The notes below the pieces were generated by a model. That model was not told the DNA's origin. It ran no database searches and was given only the letters and a program-made list of their open reading frames with translations. DNA of 64,000 nucleotides from Drosophila pseudoobscura (Eukaryota > Arthropoda > Insecta > Diptera > Drosophilidae), in NCBI RefSeq assembly GCF_009870125.1, contig NC_046683.1, forward strand, positions 39,633,869 through 39,697,868, given 5' to 3'. Below, piece after piece: positions 21,986 through 33,048 of the stretch (the first letter of the stretch is position 1; each line of letters opens with the position of its first letter). Made by a program: the position numbers and the translations under genes.

Positions 21986-22390
21986 TTTTTATGCCTATTA
22001 TATCTATATTTTATATTTATAGATGCCATAACTGTAGATACGGGGACTGGATCAGCTGAAGTCCAGATTAGGAAGGCTCTACAGCTGCAAAAAAAAAAAA
22101 CGTTTCTTCAAAAACAGTACCACCGCGAACCGCATACCTTAATTAGTCAATTAAAAACTAAAATGAAATATATAATAAAAGAAAAATTTAAATATGAAAT
22201 GAAATGAAGATTGATAACCTACTTCATGGGTACCCATTTCACTAGCTACTACATGGGTACTCATTTCACTAGCTACTAGACGAGTACACATAGCACTTGT
22301 TCGGGGGTAAACGATGTGGTATCGCTGGTCCCCATGTCGTAGGACATTGCGGGTAAAAATGGAAATGATGAAAAGCATTGTTAAGGGTTA
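21986..22390. repeat. Composite repeat module, block A copy
   Basis: Second copy of 4470-4870, with a longer poly(A) stretch near 22088 and an added gaaaaatttaaatat piece near 22182. Confidence 0.6.
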
Positions 22391-22439
22391 GTAAAGAAAG
22401 TACCCCTGGTCTTTTAGGGAGTGGTGATATCACCACCTC

Positions 22440-23366
22440 CGAACTAGTTCCCAGTACTGCTGGGGTACGATGCGCTAATAGCGCCTTCGACTGGCCAGCC
22501 ACCGCCACACCAATCTGATACAGAACAGATGACCCCACCTTCTCTGCAGCGCTTCGTCTTGGCACAATCTCTGTCCTTGCGAAACACCTGGAAAAGGTTA
22601 GGATCGAAGTATTCGTTGTCGAAAAAGCTTGAATTGAGCCAGGTTTCAAACAAAATGACAACGTCGAAGTCACACGTAGAGGTAGCCAAGCTGACAGCCT
22701 GAGTCTTGGCACCGTCCATCGGCACGGTCACAGAAAGTGGCGGTGCCGTTCTGTTAGTGGCCACGGAAGATGGATCCAGAGGAGGTTCAGGCATATCCCA
22801 CTGAACCAAAGGGCCGAGACCCATGCTTGAAACCTGCTTGTGTGCCGGAGTCTGAAATAGCAGCACACCATCCTCGTCCAGAAGATTGGGCAGGGAGAGC
22901 CAATCTAGGTGATGATGCTAAAGAGTGTTCCACATAAGAGTGCACGACGGGCTGCTGACCCTTCGTCAAAAAAGTGCAAGCAGAATATTTTGTGGAGAAG
23001 CGGCGATCATAAAACCAAAGGGGTTTCACTGGGGTTTTTTTTTAACTGGATGAACTTGGAGCTTTCGGAGTCAGCGTGGACGTCCGCAGTGGCACAGCTG
23101 CACACAGATTAATTGCCGTCAAATCAGCTTCCTCATCAGGCCTCTGTCTATGCGCGAAACCCTTACCGATACTGGCCAGAATCTATCATCAAAGACCACG
23201 GGGAACACCAGATAACGCAGATAGATCAGCATCTCGCTTAACCAATTTCACGCAAGAAATTTCCTCCTCCGGCATCTTGAGTTTATCGGCAACAAATTTC
23301 ACCACCGCCTCTGGCCCCGTCGCGGTAGCAAATTTACCAATATGCAGGTATGCCATAACAAAATAG
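22440..23366 (-). mobile_element. ETWL-type LINE fragment, block A
   Basis: Copy of 4894-5870 with a ~50-bp deletion inside the endonuclease part near 22528, which joins GGVI to a later segment. ORF1 C-terminal and endonuclease motifs are otherwise as in the flank copy. Positions 23367-23546 correspond to 5870-6047 and hold the AT palindrome. Confidence 0.7.
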
Positions 23367-23546
23367 GCAGATTTTTCAAGAGTTTATCTGAACGCAGTGA
23401 GAGCTCACTAATGACTACATAATTTAAATTAAATTTAATTTAAACTGGAGGTCGGCAGGTATCCAGAGTCCGTATATTAGCAACCGAGCAACCCCTCGGC
23501 CATGCATCCCTCGGCATGTAACAGTGTCACCATAGATGGGGTAATT

Positions 23547-23955
23547 TCATTGAGAGTTTTCTTTACTCCGCCCGACTACCATTAGCCAGCATCCATGGCA
23601 GAGATATGACCGTGGCAGGACTGTCTCAGCTTTCTTTCGACTGGGCACCAACACTGCCTCGGTCTTGTGGGGAGCGAGTTCGAGCCCGATCCTCTCCAGC
23701 CACTGTTGAATATGCGCTATTGTCTGGTTGCAAGTCTTCTCCAAGTCTCCGGCCAAGAGTTTTCCCACCACTAGAACAGCCACATCGTCTGAAAAACGGC
23801 TGAGGCTGAGTCGCAATATGCCGTCGTTCATTGCGTTGCACAGTGTGGGGCCCAGCACCGACCCCTGCGGGACGCCTGCAAATACCTCCTATTGCTCCGT
23901 GCCAGCCTCGGTACCTGGGTGTGTCGAAAGTCTCTAGCGCCCAGCAGGATGCAGC
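23547..23955 (-). mobile_element. R1-clade LINE RT fragment, block A
   Basis: Copy of 6048-6470 with a small in-frame loss before the FSDDVAVLVVGK box. It stops at atgcagctc, where truncated unit U5 begins. Confidence 0.72.
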
Positions 23956-24094
23956 TCAGAAGTCAATTGATGAACAATTGCAACTTTTCTGTGGCAAGGT
24001 ACGTCGGCTCCAGGGTATTAACAAGCCTATTCAAATCAACCCACTCAGCTGCACTTAATTTCATGTATCTTTTGAGGCGCCTTTCGCAAGAGTC
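23956..24094 (-). pseudogene. Gene X end fragment, truncated unit U5
   Basis: Only the last ~45 codons remain (ending EKLQLF before the stop). Sequence then jumps at about 24094 into the exonuclease 3' flank (ttatttggtgtggtttcaga), removing most of gene X, the spacer and DINE-1. Confidence 0.65.
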
Positions 24095-24713
24095 TTTGGG
24101 CTTGTCATGTTATTTGGTGTGGTTTCAGAATTGTAGTGTATTAAATATAATCAAATAAATAAATGGCTTTTTTTGTGTTCTGGCTCATTCTGCTTTGGTG
24201 GGATGGCCAATGGCTGCTGGCAGGCGATCGGCTGTCATTGCGTTGCACATCAATTTAATTTCTGTTAAAGAGATTTGATAAAATATAAAAAAGAAAACAA
24301 GATAATTATTTTGCGTTTACATTTGTGTTCAGATTATGCAAAACTCATAATCATTCTCTACACCCAATAGAATAAATGAGTGGTTTTTTAGTGTTGTGGT
24401 TTTCTTGCTGGCTTTTGATATCCAGATGCAGGTGCTGGGGCTTTGCTGCGATGGCGATGCACTTCAAATGTCAAGTCGTTATTTCTTTCAAAAGAAATTA
24501 TGTAGATAATAAAAAAACAATAAACTTATTTGGCGTTTACATTTGTGTTTAAATTGGGCCCATCTCTTAGTCAGCGTTAGTGTCCTTGGGTTACTGTGGC
24601 TTTGAATATTAAACATAGTCCAACAAACAATTGGATTATTATGCTCTGGCTGGGGGGCTTTGGCTCTGGCTGGGATGGCTAATGGCTGATGGCTGATGGC
24701 TGACCGCTTAAGC

Positions 24714-25385
24714 TCAGAAGCCACGGTTCTCGTTGAGCTCCTTATGTGGTGTCAGATCCTTGGTGATCGAAAAGGGGGCTCCATCACGAAACATCTTGCA
24801 AATGAGACTGCCCAGATTCTTGGCATCATCGATGCCGGAGTGAGCACGTCCCTGGAAGGTCAGCCTCACATGTTCCAGGGCATTGTTGAAGCTGAAGGGA
24901 CGATACTTGTACCACTTCTGGTAGATGGCTTTCGCGTCTATCCACTGATTGAAGCAGGTTGGTTTACGTATATTCTTGCGTGCGCACTCCTTGGCCAGAC
25001 AGATTCCAAAGTCCCAGTTTGTCCAGGTGACGAAGAAACAGTTTCCCTGTGGATTGGTCATACTCATCTTTGGTAGCACCAGGTTGCGGGCGCTCAATTC
25101 CTTCTTCAGCCATTCGATAAAGGAATTGAGTGCCGTCTGCAGTGGCACTCCCGCCTCCACAGTCTTCTGCTGAATGCCCGTCAGACTGGTACAGTATTCG
25201 CTCAGTTGCGGCTTCTCCACGGGCATCACGTACTTGTGAAACTCCGCCTCGACCATTCCCGTTTTCAGATTGACCAAAATGGCTGGGAACTCAATTATCT
25301 CCGACAATCTAAATTGTTGAGCCGGTTGATTTTCCCAGCAGGTGGCCTCGAAGTCCACGGATATGGCATAAGTAAAAGGATGCAT
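24714..25385 (-). CDS. Snp: ERI1/Snipper-type exonuclease, copy 5
   Basis: Full length with catalytic residues intact; E18, A153, K209. It lies in block A, so its unit is shortened on the 3' side, but the leader and DRE-like box remain. The protein is identical to copy 6, consistent with the recent A/B duplication. Confidence 0.88.
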   Translation of the reverse strand: MHPFTYAISVDFEATCWENQPAQQFRLSEIIEFPAILVNLKTGMVEAEFHKYVMPVEKPQLSEYCTSLTGIQQKTVEAGVPLQTALNSFIEWLKKELSARNLVLPKMSMTNPQGNCFFVTWTNWDFGICLAKECARKNIRKPTCFNQWIDAKAIYQKWYKYRPFSFNNALEHVRLTFQGRAHSGIDDAKNLGSLICKMFRDGAPFSITKDLTPHKELNENRGF

Positions 25386-25850
25386 TGTCAACTTCTTGGA
25401 TTTGCGTGAATTCTGTTTCTTTAACTGGATCTAGACGAGCTCCTTTCAGGAATATTCTCTGATGTATTAGCCCAGTTGCTTTGTACACTTTTATGAAGGC
25501 CGACTTTGTTTGTGCAATTCCAATTGAATTATTTTTCTTTGTAATGTAATATGCTGTCGCTTTTTTGCCAGTGCTTGCAGTTTTTGCTGAGTAACGATAA
25601 CTTTTGACCTATCATTGGAATTTGTGGATTTATTCGATATCTATCGATTTTTAATAAAATGCGACTTTGTAGTACAATTGTCAGTCGGTAAATAAAGCGC
25701 AGTGAAAAGAAAAGTTTAGTGCCTTTTACGAAAAGGAACGTTGTGAGGCGCATCTACAACCGCGATTTTAAATTTATACCCTAGCAATTAGTGCGAGTGA
25801 AAAACACATAGTATAGTGAGTGTGAGTGAGACGGCATATGTTGATGTTGA

Positions 25851-26088
25851 TTAACCCTTAACAGGCCCGTGGGGCTTACAATTTTAAAATAGAATGATTT
25901 TACTGATACAGTAATATTTAAATTTTGTGCAGCCATTAATTATTTTGCTTCAAAATTTTTACTAATATTAAAATGTTCTTTTACATAATATATAAATATT
26001 GCTTATAATTCTTTGTGTTTTTTTTTATGCTATTTATATAATTTGATATGCAATATGTAATTTTTTTGAGGTTGGAACATAAGGGTTA
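25851..26088. mobile_element. TTAA-flanked MITE, U5, split by the LINE
   Basis: The right end is interrupted by the LINE after aagggtta. The last bases, including the closing TTAA, reappear after the LINE at 31595-31608. Confidence 0.6.
26076..26088. repeat. LINE target site duplication, left
   Basis: The 13 bases aacataagggtta are repeated at 31595-31607, on either side of the LINE. They come from the tail of the MITE. Confidence 0.88.
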
Positions 26089-26206
26089 GGTTAGGTTAGG
26101 TTGAGGCGGCTGCCGGGCTCGCTCGGAGCCCGTCACACTTAGGCCGGTTTCGGCCCGTTGTGATACCGCATAGGATCATTTCCTTCCTGCGTTGTGAGAC
26201 TTCCTG

Positions 26207-29200
26207 TCAGCAATTATCCCATCCAGATGCTCTCACAAAGTTCGCTATCCTTCTGGGACATAGTTTGGACATCTCTGAGATGTCGTGTAGAAAGGCTGAG
26301 CCCAGGTGTTGTAGCCTTCTTCTGCTGAGAGCCGGGCAGGAGCAGAACAGATGTTCCACTGTCTCCTCCTCTTCCTCGTCTCTACAGCTGCGACAAAAAT
26401 CGTTATGTGGGGCCCCCAGCCTGTTAGCGTGGGTGCCTATTAGCCAGTGTCCCGTGAGGGAACGAGTGACTACGCTGCACCTTTTCCTGCTTAACTTGAG
26501 GAGCTCGGAGGTGCGCTTCGTATCCATGGTCGGCCATGTTTGCCGAGTTGTGCGACATCGTGGTACTGTTTGCCACATATCGTTTTTTAGTCGCTTGTAT
26601 TGCTCCCTTATGATGAGCTTACAGGTGGCCATTGGCATACAGATATCCTCCTTGTCTTGGAGAAGGGGGATTGTAGTGCCAGATCTGGCCAGCTCGTCCG
26701 CTATACAGTTGCCCTCGATGTCCCGGTGGCCCGGGACCCAAATTAGGCTAATAGCAAATTGCTGAGCCATCTCGTGTAGAGATTTGCGGCAGTCTGCCAC
26801 GGTGGCCGAGTTCGAGGAAATCGCGCTTAGCGATTTGATCGCAGCTTGGCTGTCGCTATAAATGTTTAGCTTGGTTGCCGTGACGGCAGCCGCTTGTAGG
26901 CAGTCTAGTGCCTCCCTGATTGCTATGACTTCCGCTTGAAAGACACTGCAATGATCTGGGAGTCTGAAGGAATGCCTTATGTTTAGCTGTTCAGAGTAGA
27001 TTCCCCCTCCGACTCTGTCGTCCAGCTTTGATCCATCTGTGAAGATGCTTATGGCCCCTTCAGGGCCTGGGAGTCCCTCGAGCCATTCGTCTCTATGAGG
27101 GATGATTGTGTCGAAGGGAGTGTCTGTATACTCTCTTGGAACTTGGTAGTCTGTTTTTAAGGGGACAGTACTGCTATTTAATATGGCTGAGTGACCTATG
27201 CACTGTGTCACCCATTGATCTGAGTCTCTTAGACGTATTGCTGCTGCTTCTGCCCGTTCCTTTCCTGCGAGTTCAAGGCTCTGTAGGCATAGGATGGCAT
27301 TTAGCGCATCATTTGGGGTGGTGCGGAGAGCTCCGCTGATGCATAGGGCGGCAGTCCGCTGGACTTTGCCCAGTTGCTTGGTGATCGCCCTTTTTGATAG
27401 GGCTGGCCACCAAACCGTAACTCCGTAGAGTAGTATTGGTCTAACTATAGCTTGATATATCCATTGGACTATGCTTGGGATCATACCCCATCTTAGCCCA
27501 ATAGCTTTTTTGCATGTATAGAGTGCAGTCATTGCCTTTTTCACTCTGTCTTTGACATTCAGGTTCCAGTTAAGCTTCTTGTCAATTACCAACCCTAAGT
27601 AACTGGCACTGTCGCTAAAGGAGAGCCTGCATCCTTGTAGTATTGGAGGGTTGAGGGGCGGGACCTTGTATTTATTTGTGAATAACACGAGTTCCGTTTT
27701 TGAGGGATTTACTCCCAGACCGCGCGATTTCGTCCAGTCCGACAGTTGCGCTAGCTTTGTGGACATTAAGTCGCACAGTGTTTGGGGGTATTTCCCCGAG
27801 AAAATAATCGCAACGTCATCCGCATAGGCCACGACTTTGCAGCCCCCCCCCTCCAGGTCCCATAGAATCTTGTTGACTGCTATGTTCCACAGAAGAGGAG
27901 ACAGGACACCACCTTGCGGGGTGCCTCTGTTGACATACCTTGACTGGGTGGACGATCCCATCGATGATGTCACCGTCCTGCATGTGAGCAATTGATCAAT
28001 GAGCATCACCAAGTGACGGTCCACCCCCAGGTCAGTCAGGGCTTCTGTAATGGCACCCGGTACAACGTTGTTGAAAGCTCCCTCAATATCGAGAAATGCT
28101 ATGAGTGAGTACTCTTTGTGATGCAGAGATTTCTCTACCGCAGAGATCACTTCATGAAGAGCCGTTTCCGTGGATTTTCCTTTCCGGTAGGCATGCTGTG
28201 CGCCTGACAGCAACTGAGGGTGTATAGTTGTCCTCAGTTGCAGCCCGACGAGTCTCTCAAAGGTTTTGAGGAGGAAGGACGATAGGCTGATTGGTCTAAA
28301 GTCCTTTGCAGCTGAGTGCGAGGCTTTCCCAGCTTTGGGAATGAAGACTATCTTTGCCTTAAGCCATGTTCGCGGCATTGTACCCACAGCCAGTATCTTC
28401 CTGAAGATACCTTGTAGCCAGTTTATGGCCGTATCCCCGGCCTTCTGAAGTTGGGCCGGGATTACCTGGTCTGGGCCTGGCGATTTGAACGGGCTGAAGC
28501 TGTTTATTGCCCAGCTTATGTTACGTTTAGTGAGGATGTGATCCATCGAGGTTACCGGTCCCTCTCCTGGAAGATGTGCCGTCTCGATGGTTGTGCACCC
28601 TGGAAAATGTGTGTCTAGTAGAATGTGCAGGGACTCCTCACTGGAGTTAGTCCACGTGCCGTCATTCCTTTTAAGATACCCCACCGAGGGGTTAGTTTTT
28701 GAGAGAATCTTGCGAAGCCTTGCGGCCTCTGATGTTTCCTCAATTTCCGAGCAAAATTTTTGCCAAGAGGCCCTTTTTGCTTTCCTTGTTTCCTTTTTAT
28801 ATAGTGACAGACTGATTTTATAGTCTGCCCAGTGGCTCTCCTCGTTCGCGCTTTTGGCCCTGTTGAAAAGGGTCCTGCAGCTTTTACGTAGGATGTCTAT
28901 TTGCTTTGACCACCAGGGGGGTTTCTTTTTCCCCCTAGGTTTGCTAGAGGGGCATGCTGCCGCGAAGGCTTTGTTGCATGCCTCTGTGAACCTGTTCACT
29001 AGGCGATCTAGGTCGTCTTTTGTGTCAGGGCATGATGGTGCTTTGGAGGGGAGTAAGTCCTCCAGGGCTGAGCTATATTTTTCCCAGTTGGCTTTCCTGG
29101 GATTAATATAGTCCCTAGGTTTCGGACACTCGAGGGATAGTGTGGTCTCGATGTATCTGTGGTCAGAGAAGGAGTGGTCATCAAGGACTTGCCAACTCTT

Positions 29201-29827
29201 GACTATGTCTAACAGGTTGGAAGACACTAGGGTGATGTCAATAACCTCCTGTCGATTTTTGATTATAAAAGTGGGGTCGTTGCCCCGATTACAAATAAAT
29301 AGATTTGAGTTAAGGATGAAGCTGAAAAGTGACTCACCCCTTGCATTTATGTTCGAGCTCCCCCATTGAGTGTGGTGAGCGTTGGCATCGCAACCTATTA
29401 ATAGGTCTATGTCCGACCTCTCGCTGTCGCTGGCTAGTTTGCGAACGAGGTCGTTGGGGGGATCGTTTCCCTCATGGGCCATGTAGGACGACATCAGCCT
29501 TAGATGTATCCCTTCCAGCTCTAGGCTTACCGCCGTGTTGTCGCTGTCGCTATAATTATGGAGCAGAAAGATATTAAGGTGCTTTCTGGCGAGAATGCAG
29601 GTGCGAGTTTTACCTTCATGTTGAGCTACAATTATCTTGTACTCCTTCGACCCTAATCCACAAACCTTGTCTCCCACTATCCAAGGTTCCTGGATCAGGG
29701 CTACGTCTGCTCCGCTCTCTTCGAGGCGGAGTATAAGAGCAGCGGATGCTGCTTTACAGTGGTGGAGATTGATCTGAAGGAGCCTCAGGGACATCCTTAG
29801 TGTTCTCCACCACTGTAATGTCGGCAT
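26207..29827 (-). CDS. LINE ORF2: endonuclease, reverse transcriptase, RNase H
   Basis: A 1206-residue frame from the upstream-most ATG; a second ATG at residue 12 (MSLRLLQINLHHC) is an equally good start. In order: APE-type endonuclease with LIQEPW, GCDANAHHTQWG (about residue 147) and SDHRYIET; RT with DFRPISLSSFLLKTFERL, FLDIEGAFNNV, GTPQGGVLSPLLWN and the catalytic YADD (about 666); RNase H with TDGS (about 929), FQAEVIAI, SDSQAA and ADELA, giving its acidic residues; then CRSC...EHLFCSCP near 1145, the usual C-terminal zinc motif. It nicks target DNA and copies the element RNA there. Its start overlaps the end of ORF1, suggesting coupled translation. Confidence 0.93.
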   Translation of the reverse strand: MPTLQWWRTLRMSLRLLQINLHHCKAASAALILRLEESGADVALIQEPWIVGDKVCGLGSKEYKIIVAQHEGKTRTCILARKHLNIFLLHNYSDSDNTAVSLELEGIHLRLMSSYMAHEGNDPPNDLVRKLASDSERSDIDLLIGCDANAHHTQWGSSNINARGESLFSFILNSNLFICNRGNDPTFIIKNRQEVIDITLVSSNLLDIVKSWQVLDDHSFSDHRYIETTLSLECPKPRDYINPRKANWEKYSSALEDLLPSKAPSCPDTKDDLDRLVNRFTEACNKAFAAACPSSKPRGKKKPPWWSKQIDILRKSCRTLFNRAKSANEESHWADYKISLSLYKKETRKAKRASWQKFCSEIEETSEAARLRKILSKTNPSVGYLKRNDGTWTNSSEESLHILLDTHFPGCTTIETAHLPGEGPVTSMDHILTKRNISWAINSFSPFKSPGPDQVIPAQLQKAGDTAINWLQGIFRKILAVGTMPRTWLKAKIVFIPKAGKASHSAAKDFRPISLSSFLLKTFERLVGLQLRTTIHPQLLSGAQHAYRKGKSTETALHEVISAVEKSLHHKEYSLIAFLDIEGAFNNVVPGAITEALTDLGVDRHLVMLIDQLLTCRTVTSSMGSSTQSRYVNRGTPQGGVLSPLLWNIAVNKILWDLEGGGCKVVAYADDVAIIFSGKYPQTLCDLMSTKLAQLSDWTKSRGLGVNPSKTELVLFTNKYKVPPLNPPILQGCRLSFSDSASYLGLVIDKKLNWNLNVKDRVKKAMTALYTCKKAIGLRWGMIPSIVQWIYQAIVRPILLYGVTVWWPALSKRAITKQLGKVQRTAALCISGALRTTPNDALNAILCLQSLELAGKERAEAAAIRLRDSDQWVTQCIGHSAILNSSTVPLKTDYQVPREYTDTPFDTIIPHRDEWLEGLPGPEGAISIFTDGSKLDDRVGGGIYSEQLNIRHSFRLPDHCSVFQAEVIAIREALDCLQAAAVTATKLNIYSDSQAAIKSLSAISSNSATVADCRKSLHEMAQQFAISLIWVPGHRDIEGNCIADELARSGTTIPLLQDKEDICMPMATCKLIIREQYKRLKNDMWQTVPRCRTTRQTWPTMDTKRTSELLKLSRKRCSVVTRSLTGHWLIGTHANRLGAPHNDFCRSCRDEEEEETVEHLFCSCPALSRRRLQHLGSAFLHDISEMSKLCPRRIANFVRASGWDNC

Positions 29828-31107
29828 CCGGATCGTCCTCGACTTCCTCGTGGCAACACATCGCCTCGAAGTCGCATCTCAGCGTGCCATCTGTGGAGTA
29901 GCCCTCTGGGTCTATCTCTGTGTGATCGTCGGGTGCTTCGATCTCCGAGGCAGCGTCCTGCTCGACTGGCTTGTCGACAGGACGTGCCTCGGCCGCCGCA
30001 TCCGACTTGTAGACCTTTATGGTCACAGAGCTGAACCCAAAATTGAGCTCGCCTTTGGCAGCCTCAATCGGGGCCAGCGACTCTTTGTTGAGGACGACCA
30101 CCGCCTGGTTTGTGGGGCCCTGTGTCGCCTCAACTTTGACCACCTTCCAATCCGCTGTTGGGAGGTGGGGGTTGCATCTTTGCAGCATTTTTAGGATGCG
30201 CTCCGGCTCCTTCATGGAGGCGGGCACCCAGACTCTCGCCCTTGGTCTACTGGGCACTTCGCTCCAGTCTACAGCGCAGGAGCTTCGCCCCTGGGTAGAC
30301 TTCCCCGACTTGCGCTACCGCTGCTTTGTACAGCTGTACGGAGCGCTCATCTTCACAGGCTACGATTTTTATGCAGCCCTGGTACCAGCCCATGTCTCTG
30401 CAGACGGGGGGGGGTCCAGGCTGCTTTTCCAGCAGCTCGAAGCAGCGGTCGGCCAGTGCCGCTTCCACCCACTTCCACTGGTTCCGAGGGATCCGGGAGT
30501 CCACGCTGCCTTTGTCCAGGACGCCAATCAGCGTCCTTTCTCTGGCAATCTGCGCGAACGATGCGTTAGGCAGCACTCTGGAGCGCTTCGGTGTCGGCCC
30601 CGGAGTCTCCTGCGAGCGCTGCCTTTTTTGCTGAGGGGCTTCCTTCTTCGGTGCTTCCTTGCCAAAGTTCGGCAGCACCTTCGAGGCCCACTCGACCTTC
30701 TTAATCCATTTGTCCGTCGGGCTGGACATCTGGCTTGCGTTCTGCCGACGGAGTATGTTGCCAGCACTCCTTCTGTCGGCATATGTAAAGGGTTTGGCTT
30801 TGACACTAGTAGATGGTGACTCATCCCCCTCCACTTTACCAGCAGGCAGAGCAGCCGCAGGATTGCATAGCCACTCTGCCAAGGTATTGGTTTTGGGAGC
30901 CAATTCACCACCCACCCCGACACCGGGATGGGACCCCTTAGGGCTCTCCCTAGCATCTTCCGCCGCGCAGGTTTTCCCTGCTGATTTGCGGGTCGGGCCA
31001 GGCCTTTGGGCCGCTGCCTTCCCCTGTTTGGGATTGCTCCCTGTTGGCATTTGGGGAGTGCCAGACTCATTTTGTTTGTTTTTCAATTCTTCCATTCTTT
31101 TTCCCAC
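29754..31107 (-). pseudogene. LINE ORF1 (Gag-like), one frame break
   Basis: ORF1 appears as two overlapping frames: 30247-31107 (286 codons, beginning MGKRMEELKNKQ) and 29754-30257 (beginning at VPSRPRARVWVPASMKEPE). The first ends CRLERSAQ-stop just where the second takes over, so one frameshift near 30250 splits the protein. The N-terminal part is basic and proline/glycine-rich. The C-terminal part around DMGWYQGCIKIVACEDERS and ADWKVVKVEATQG resembles the DUF4780-like domain of LOA-type ORF1 proteins, an RNA-binding role by family. No CCHC knuckle is seen. Alternatives to decay are an assembly error or a translational frameshift. Confidence 0.78.
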
Positions 31108-31594
31108 GAGCTGCAGAGAAGGGGTACGGTCCGTCCGGGCAGAGATCCACGTTGCCCGGATAAGGCATACTTAGAACAGGGGGCTGCCAAGTCCCTGAGC
31201 TCTCCGTTAACGACTGGGCTAGTTTTATATACCGGGCCCCCAGCCAGGCTGACTCTCGGCACGGGTCGAATAACACTCTTAGTCCGGCCCGGTGTGAGCT
31301 GAATGTGGGGGGTTGGGATGTGGGTAGGTAGTGTGTAGGGATAGGGGAGTGTGTGAGCTACTTATAAGAGGCGGCACCACAAGCGCATCGTCAGTGTTGC
31401 TACTTCGCGAACACCCGCTGGCTGTCCGGGGCTGCTTATTTTCGGTACTCTCCCTAGGGATGTCCGATTATTCGCAGCTGACCTACCTATATGACCTGTA
31501 TATAGGTAGGTCGTTCGCTATCCGCAACCTGCGACCCGTCCGGTGGCCTCAGCTAGGCCCCCTTTGAGCCACCTCACGAGCTCATCAGACCAGA

Positions 31595-31607
31595 AACATA
31601 AGGGTTA
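31595..31607. repeat. LINE target site duplication, right
   Basis: Second copy of aacataagggtta; it is followed by acaacacatc, the normal array-boundary sequence seen after U4 and U11. Confidence 0.88.
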
Positions 31608-31608
31608 A

Positions 31609-32009
31609 CAACACATCAAAAAAAAAAAAAAAAAAAATTCGTCCATGAATAGTGTTGTGTTGCTCATGAGTAATGTTTACCCAACACTACACGCATCAAC
31701 AATCAAGCATGCACTGACGATAAGGGACAACACGAACGAGCTTCGGCTCTTGACGAGACCGCCGTGTATAATTTCATCATGCCCTACAATAAGTCAGTGC
31801 ATACTGCACGATGAGGAGTGTGTGTGAGAGTGAGATAGATAGAGCGAGAGGGAGAGAGGGGGAGGGAGATAATGAAAATGAGTAAGCGCGTGAACGGCGT
31901 TGCGTAGCCATTGAAAATTAATATTTTCATTCCGGCGTAATAATAATCATTATCCGATCTGATTCAGATTTCCAGATTATTCTGGCTAGTTAGTTTTCTC
32001 GTATCTTCT
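31609..32009. repeat. Block B start: array-boundary segment
   Basis: Copy of 19771-20164. The short A run between acatc and ttcgtcc has grown to about twenty A residues here. The GA-rich tract is at about 31826-31870. No gene is visible. Confidence 0.65.
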
Positions 32010-33048
32010 GTTTATGCTCCAAACCTCAATTGTAACGAACCTAAACGGGTCTACAACACCGACCCCAACGCGAATTCCGACTAAGAACATTTAACAACAT
32101 TTAAGACACCACATCCCCCACTTTTTCACTCGCCGCCAAGAGAATACCCCATAAAGTGACGACTAATAATACCCGGTCACGCGGATCCTCCACTCCGGTC
32201 CGAGCAACCGATCAGGTGCAGTCTTCCAGGTTCATCAACCGCGAAGACGATGACACACCAAGGAAGACCACGACGAGCACCAACGGACCCTAAGTCGAAG
32301 AGGAATAAACCAGGTCAACCCACAATCGCCAAATCGGCGAAATGCGAGCCCGGCTCCGAGTCTAGACGATACCCCGCAGCGTAATTCGGACTCACCAAAA
32401 ACATAATAAGAAACGAAGAAAGGAATAAAAGCCAAACCAAGTATTTAAATAATATGAACAGCGTAGGTCATTACAAAGGGTCGAGGCTCTGGCACTATTC
32501 CACTATACGTCCCTAAGCACCGTTCGACGCACACCACAAGTGACTCTCGACCAGGCCCGCTTCAATCTCTCTGCCACAGGCCAACCACAACGCCTCCGTT
32601 AAGGTTCCATCCAGCTATAAAATTCTTGTGGATTGACCTTGGACTTAACTGAGCTTACCTCAGCCGAAAATAGGTCCATCACACAATTATATTTCAAACG
32701 ACGAGATTCTAAAAGAACTATAAGCCCAAAGAGCAGTCGACATTTTTCAAATACACTCGCCAAGTCGATGGCAAAGCTACACCCACTGGAGAAATCCAGC
32801 TTATTTTGTACCTCTATAACTTACCAGGAATAATTCAAATTACATGGCACACCGCTTGTGTCAAATAATGTATCCATTACACTATGAGATGCAAAAATTT
32901 AAAAAATATTGGTCATACTGCAAAATACTGTAAAGGTAAAACAATATGCGACTCGAGTGGCCTTCCTCCCCATGACACAACCCCTTGCTCACGCATACAG
33001 TGCGCTACTAGTGCTACCAGTAGTAAAGACTGCCCAAAATATATTTTA
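32010..33048 (+). mobile_element. I-type LINE ORF1 fragment, block B
   Basis: Copy of 20165-21185 with a small extra segment near 32865 (aataatgtatccattaca) that is also in the 57250 copy, so block A rather than B has the derived deletion there. Confidence 0.7.

Larger units (their letters stand above)
26089..31594 (-). mobile_element. Full-length LOA-type non-LTR retrotransposon
   Basis: A 5.5-kb LINE with two ORFs, endonuclease, reverse transcriptase, RNase H and a C-terminal zinc motif, flanked by a 13-bp target duplication. The domain set fits the LOA clade (LOA, Bilbo and TRIM of Drosophila). The 3' end (26089-26206) finishes in short ggtta repeats rather than poly(A). The 5' region (31108-31594) is GC-rich and non-coding. 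ORF2 is uninterrupted, so the insertion is young, and it post-dates the A/B duplication because the matching site at 19763-19771 is empty. Confidence 0.88.

Noticed and set aside
26087-26103. ggttaggttaggtt resembling the insect TTAGG telomere repeat
   Set aside because: Drosophila lacks TTAGG telomeres, and the same short repeat ends each LOA-like LINE copy here (21186, 33049, 57647), so it is the LINE 3' terminus.
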